The notes below the pieces were generated by a model that did not search any database, had not been told where the DNA came from, and was given only the letters and a program-made list of their open reading frames with translations. Made by a program: the position numbers and the translations under genes. Of a DNA stretch of 8,019 bases, positions 4,779 through 8,019 are shown piece after piece (the stretch's first letter is position 1; each line of letters begins with the position of its first letter). The DNA is from Pirellulaceae bacterium. GTDB taxonomy: Bacteria > Planctomycetota > Planctomycetia > Pirellulales > Pirellulaceae. Location: contig JASLRF010000337.1 in assembly GCA_030744095.1 (NCBI GenBank), positions 1-8,019 on the forward strand, in the 5' to 3' direction.

Positions 4779-7700
4779 CTAGGAAACCAATAGAGCGCCC
4801 AATGCGTCGACGAGAGTGCCTTCCGCAAGTTCCTCAAAGGCACGGTCCAACGCGCCGAGCAGCTCTTCGGAATCTCCATCAACCGGGGCCAACGTGTGGC
4901 CCGTGTCAGTCGGCTCGACCGGGGCGGCCAACACAGCAATCGCGACGTCCACGGCGTCCTCGCGGTGATGATCGTCGAAGTCGTGTGTCGAGTGGATCAG
5001 CGTGTTACCTGATTCACCTTCGCCAACATCCAGGCTGGACAGCGACAAATCGCTGGTGGTTCTGGTGGTGTCCAAGGTGGTCAACGTGACGGGCTCGGGA
5101 GGACTAAACACAGGTTGAAGAATTGGAGGAGGCGTTTGTGTCTGGCCACCCGTCGGCGTTGGGGAACTGCCAGTCAGCGTTGGGGAACCACCGATCAACG
5201 TTGGAAAACCGACGGTCGGCGTTGGGGAACCGCCGGTCAGCGGCGGTGCTTCGCCTTCACCGGATCCGTTGGTGTTCACTTGAGTCAGTAATGCCTTGAA
5301 CTCTGCCGGTCTTCCATTCAAGCGAATTCGACTAGTACCGTCGGGCAACTGATTGAGGATGTTCAGCATGCCGTTGGTATTGGGAATGGTGCCCTGGAAC
5401 GTGCCTTCGGCATCGTCGATAGTTAGCGAGACGGCATCACCGCCTGCTGCCATCTGAATCTGGACGTTGTTGGCATCTTGCCATTCCGGACCCAAGGCCA
5501 ACCAATGTTGCTCCGCAAGACCAACGGCCACATTGGCAAAGCTGGACGATCGCGAACTAAGTGAATCGAGGTAGGTTGGGTAGACCGGATCGATCGCCGG
5601 CTCGCCAATGCCAACCGTCACCACCGCTCCCTGGTCACCGACAACAACATCGGCAGCACCGTTCAACAGGAACGGACCGCTGACCTGAACTTGATACGCT
5701 CCAGGCAACACACCGAGGAAATTAGCTTGGCTGTTGAAGTCGGTCCTTTCAACTGGCCGGACTGCCTGTCCATCCTCAAGAAGGCGAATGTCGAATTCAA
5801 AGAGCTTATCGCCCCCACTGTCTCCGAGCGTTACGTCAATTGTGCGGCCCTTGATCTCGCCGAAGTTATTATCCGTGCCGTCAACACCTTCGGCCAGTGT
5901 GACCGTAAATGTGTCATTGCCTTGCGCGTCTTTGCCCGCAACACCACCTTGGCTGCCAGGGGTGTCCTTGCCGTCCAGGAGTGGAATGCCATCGCCATCG
6001 AGATCTTCGGCGGGCTGTGTCTGTGTAATCACAAAATCGCCAGGTGCCAGACTTCCGAACGAATAAGAACCATCGACGGCGGTCTGCGTCGTGCGGTTAA
6101 CAGCACCGAAGAGATCCGTACCAGTCAGAGTGATCGTGACGCCATCGAGCAGGCGTTCGGTGGTCTCACGAACACCGTTATCATTGGCATCGACATAGAC
6201 GAAACCGGACAAACTGCCTGGCATGAATTCGACCACTTCGATCGTCGCAAGGGCTGTATCGGTGCCACCGTTTCCATCGCTGATCGTGTGGGTAAATGTG
6301 TCGGTTCCAAGGAAGCCGGCGACCGGCGTGTAGCGAACAGACAGCCCGTCGCTGGCGATCTCTACGATCGCACCCGCCGTAACGTTGGAAACTCCAGTGA
6401 TCGTGAGCGTTTCGTCTGTGTCAGGCGCGAACGAATCGTTGCCCAACAGGTCTAACGAGTTTTCCGAAGTGTCTTGCGTTACGGTCAAGCCTGTATCGTC
6501 GTTGGCCGTTGGAGCATCATTTCCTGGTGAAACGACGACGACAACGGATGTTGACGCAGTGCGAGGATCAACGGGATCATCGTCAGTGATTGTGTAGGAA
6601 AACGTGTCTTCGCCAAAGAAATCCGGGTTCGGTGTATATAGTACTTCACCGGAGGAAGACAACGTGACAGTGCCGTTTAGTGGCTGCGTAAACCCGGCGG
6701 CCACGACACGAATCACTTCGTCTTGATCCGGCGCGGAACTGTCATTTTCCATGACGTCCAATACGACGTCGACGCTGTCCTCGGGAATCAGGTCGGGCGA
6801 ATCACCGAAGCGATCGGCGACGGCAGTTGGAGGGTCGTTGATGTCTTTCACGGTAACCGTCACCGTCGCAGTGCTGAATTGTGGATCGACCGGATCCCGA
6901 TCACTCATCGTGTACGTAAATGTGTCTTCACCGATGAAATCTGCCGCGGGCAAATAGGTTACTCCCAAACCGACGCCGGCGATGGCGACACTGCCACCTT
7001 GCGTGCTGGTGGTTTGTACAGAATCGACTCGGAAGCGGCCTTTTTCTGTGTCAGGATCGGGATCGGCCAGATCGTTGGCTAACACGTCGATGAAGGCGGG
7101 TTCCAGAGTATCTTCGTCGACATCCACGGTGTCGTCGATCGCAGTCGGTGGATCGTTCAGATTGAACACGAACAGCGACTGAGAACCGGTAAGCGTATCT
7201 TCGCCATCGGTCACATCGAAGCTGATGGAGTCGGCACCGGTGTAGTCTGCATCGGGTGTGTAGCGCAACTCCGTCGATTCCGAGTTGAACGTGACGGTCC
7301 CGTGCTCAGCTGTGGGTGTGCCCACGAAGGTCAGATTCAAACTCAGCGGGTTGTTGGTCACATCGGCGATACTAATCGGATTATCGGCGGAGTCCTCTTC
7401 AGGTTGAAACTCGATATTCACAATTCCGAATCGTGCATCGACATTGACGGTTGCATTGACGAATTGCATGGTGCCAAAGCTTGGGTTGGCACTCGGGCCG
7501 ACAGGGTCGTCGAACCGCGAGTCACCCGCATTGTAGACACCCGCGTCAAACTGTGGTGTTTGTCCAACATCACCTGGATCGTTGGGATCTGTAGTCGGTT
7601 CGCCAACCAAGGTGACAGTTCCTGAACCGATGACATTCAGTGGCACGCTCCACAAGAGCCGTTCACCTTGTCCCAACGGAGTAATGCTGCCCGAGAATGC

Positions 7701-8019
7701 TCCGGCCATATCAATGATACCGGGGGCGGAGGTGTTGTTTTGCTGGCCACCCGTATACGCATCGCCATAGGTCAAGGGACCAGCCACGCTAACAATGCTG
7801 CTGTCGTATAAGACGTCCAAGTAGGCCGAGAAGACTCCGCCATCCTGTGGATTTGGAAGCGCGCGAACATCGTCGACAAAGACGCTCAACAGTAATTCGT
7901 CGCCGGTTTTGACGAGATTATTTGCCGAAAGAGGCTGACCGTCCTTGGTGACATCAAGGTGAAAGAGGATAACGACTGGTTCCTGAACATCAACCGAAAA
8001 CAACTGCGTGCTCGAGTTT
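4779..8019 (-). CDS. Giant extracellular multidomain protein: cohesin-like, tandem cadherin/Ig-like and SdrD B-like domains (5' end outside window)
   Basis: The frame is open from the right edge to a TAG at 4779 (about 1079 residues visible). A TTG at 8003 is merely an internal codon, since the frame continues upstream to the edge. Counting from that TTG, the protein shows: a cohesin-like beta-sandwich at about 8-195 (DELLLSVFVDDVR, FSAYLDVLYDSSIVSV); four tandem cadherin/Ig-like repeats at about 196-283, 284-388, 391-491 and 495-590, with recurring NDPPTA linkers, VLANDxADPD turns, YTP and FIGEDTFTYT/FFGEDTFSYT motifs; an SdrD B-type domain at 596-716 (FVYVDANDNGVRE, DGSYSFGSLAPGDFVITQTQ, DNNFGE); a related beta domain at about 717-800; an unrecognised region at 804-910; a Pro/Thr-rich heptad repeat at 920-955; and an acidic tail ending in a predicted helix. 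Asp-rich loops suggest Ca2+ binding. No dockerin, PEP-CTERM or LPXTG signal is visible at the C-terminus. The likely role is surface structure or adhesion; this is inference from domain type. Confidence 0.85.
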   Translation of the reverse strand, partial: NSSTQLFSVDVQEPVVILFHLDVTKDGQPLSANNLVKTGDELLLSVFVDDVRALPNPQDGGVFSAYLDVLYDSSIVSVAGPLTYGDAYTGGQQNNTSAPGIIDMAGAFSGSITPLGQGERLLWSVPLNVIGSGTVTLVGEPTTDPNDPGDVGQTPQFDAGVYNAGDSRFDDPVGPSANPSFGTMQFVNATVNVDARFGIVNIEFQPEEDSADNPISIADVTNNPLSLNLTFVGTPTAEHGTVTFNSESTELRYTPDADYTGADSISFDVTDGEDTLTGSQSLFVFNLNDPPTAIDDTVDVDEDTLEPAFIDVLANDLADPDPDTEKGRFRVDSVQTTSTQGGSVAIAGVGLGVTYLPAADFIGEDTFTYTMSDRDPVDPQFSTATVTVTVKDINDPPTAVADRFGDSPDLIPEDSVDVVLDVMENDSSAPDQDEVIRVVAAGFTQPLNGTVTLSSSGEVLYTPNPDFFGEDTFSYTITDDDPVDPRTASTSVVVVVSPGNDAPTANDDTGLTVTQDTSENSLDLLGNDSFAPDTDETLTITGVSNVTAGAIVEIASDGLSVRYTPVAGFLGTDTFTHTISDGNGGTDTALATIEVVEFMPGSLSGFVYVDANDNGVRETTERLLDGVTITLTGTDLFGAVNRTTQTAVDGSYSFGSLAPGDFVITQTQPAEDLDGDGIPLLDGKDTPGSQGGVAGKDAQGNDTFTVTLAEGVDGTDNNFGEIKGRTIDVTLGDSGGDKLFEFDIRLLEDGQAVRPVERTDFNSQANFLGVLPGAYQVQVSGPFLLNGAADVVVGDQGAVVTVGIGEPAIDPVYPTYLDSLSSRSSSFANVAVGLAEQHWLALGPEWQDANNVQIQMAAGGDAVSLTIDDAEGTFQGTIPNTNGMLNILNQLPDGTSRIRLNGRPAEFKALLTQVNTNGSGEGEAPPLTGGSPTPTVGFPTLIGGSPTLTGSSPTPTGGQTQTPPPILQPVFSPPEPVTLTTLDTTRTTSDLSLSSLDVGEGESGNTLIHSTHDFDDHHREDAVDVAIAVLAAPVEPTDTGHTLAPVDGDSEELLGALDRAFEELAEGTLVDALGALLVS
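5152..5246 (-). repeat. 21-bp tandem repeat encoding a Pro/Thr heptad
   Basis: Four units of 21 bp (5152-5172, 5173-5193, 5194-5214, 5215-5235) plus a partial fifth share the plus-strand core GTTGGGGAACC with a few changes. They encode GGSPTPT, VGFPTLI, GGSPTLT and GSSPTPT on the minus strand. High DNA similarity and exact 21-bp spacing point to recent expansion by slippage. The segment is a flexible linker between the folded region and the C-terminal tail of the giant protein. Confidence 0.85.
6236..7415 (-). repeat. Tandem cadherin/Ig-like domain repeats (about 4 units of about 90-105 codons)
   Basis: Within the giant protein, the recurring order NDPPTA, IDVLANDxxDPD or equivalent, YTP, then G-E/T-DTF-x-YT and an alternating Val/Thr strand marks four consecutive units. 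Unit boundaries fall near 7154, 6833 and 6521. The first unit is the most degenerate, retaining RYTPDADYTGADSISFDVTD. The repeats are conserved in protein sequence but diverged in DNA, indicating old duplication rather than recent expansion. Confidence 0.75.

Noticed and set aside
5691..6455. 254-codon open frame on the plus strand
   Set aside because: It is antisense to clear Ig-like and SdrD-like domains of the giant protein and shows no domain of its own.

Overview
This window looks like chromosomal DNA from a planctomycete, probably marine and Pirellula/Rhodopirellula-like. The evidence is a secreted formylglycine-type sulfatase, a secreted TlpA-like redoxin with a planctomycete-style helical tail, a very large Asp/Thr-rich surface protein with cohesin-like, cadherin/Ig-like and SdrD-type domains, moderate GC, and weak or absent Shine-Dalgarno sites before several genes. 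This assignment is inferred from protein character; no database was searched.

All six supported genes lie on the minus strand, so transcription runs from high to low coordinates. In that order they are: (1) the 3' part of a giant extracellular multidomain protein (8019 to 4779, its N-terminus outside the window); (2) a CorA-like membrane protein whose signature is GID rather than GMN (4683 to 3880); (3) a secreted TlpA-like redoxin (3742 to 2447) whose reading frame is interrupted by a single in-frame TGA at the active-site Cys; (4) a secreted type I sulfatase (2388 to 877) 58 bp downstream of the redoxin; (5) and (6) the gamma and beta subunits of a Na+-pumping biotin-dependent decarboxylase (668 to 387, and 337 running off the left edge).

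The most interesting feature is the TGA at 3202..3200. It follows WASW, where thioredoxin-like proteins have the first Cys of their redox motif. The same frame then continues without a stop for 250 codons of recognisable thioredoxin fold and helical repeats. Immediately downstream there is a perfect 6-bp hairpin with a CGGGU loop, 20 nt after the TGA, which is the layout expected of a bacterial SECIS element. The simplest exciting reading is a periplasmic selenocysteine redoxin. The motif would be U-F-C, one residue shorter than the usual CxxC, so a small deletion that made a pseudogene is the main alternative.

The redoxin and sulfatase are close enough to be co-transcribed and both carry signal peptides, which suggests a shared envelope role, perhaps in sulfated polysaccharide use. 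The decarboxylase subunits are separated from the sulfatase by 208 bp holding a 9-bp G/C homopolymer and probably form another transcription unit. No RNA genes, insertion sequences, CRISPR arrays or convincing terminators were seen.
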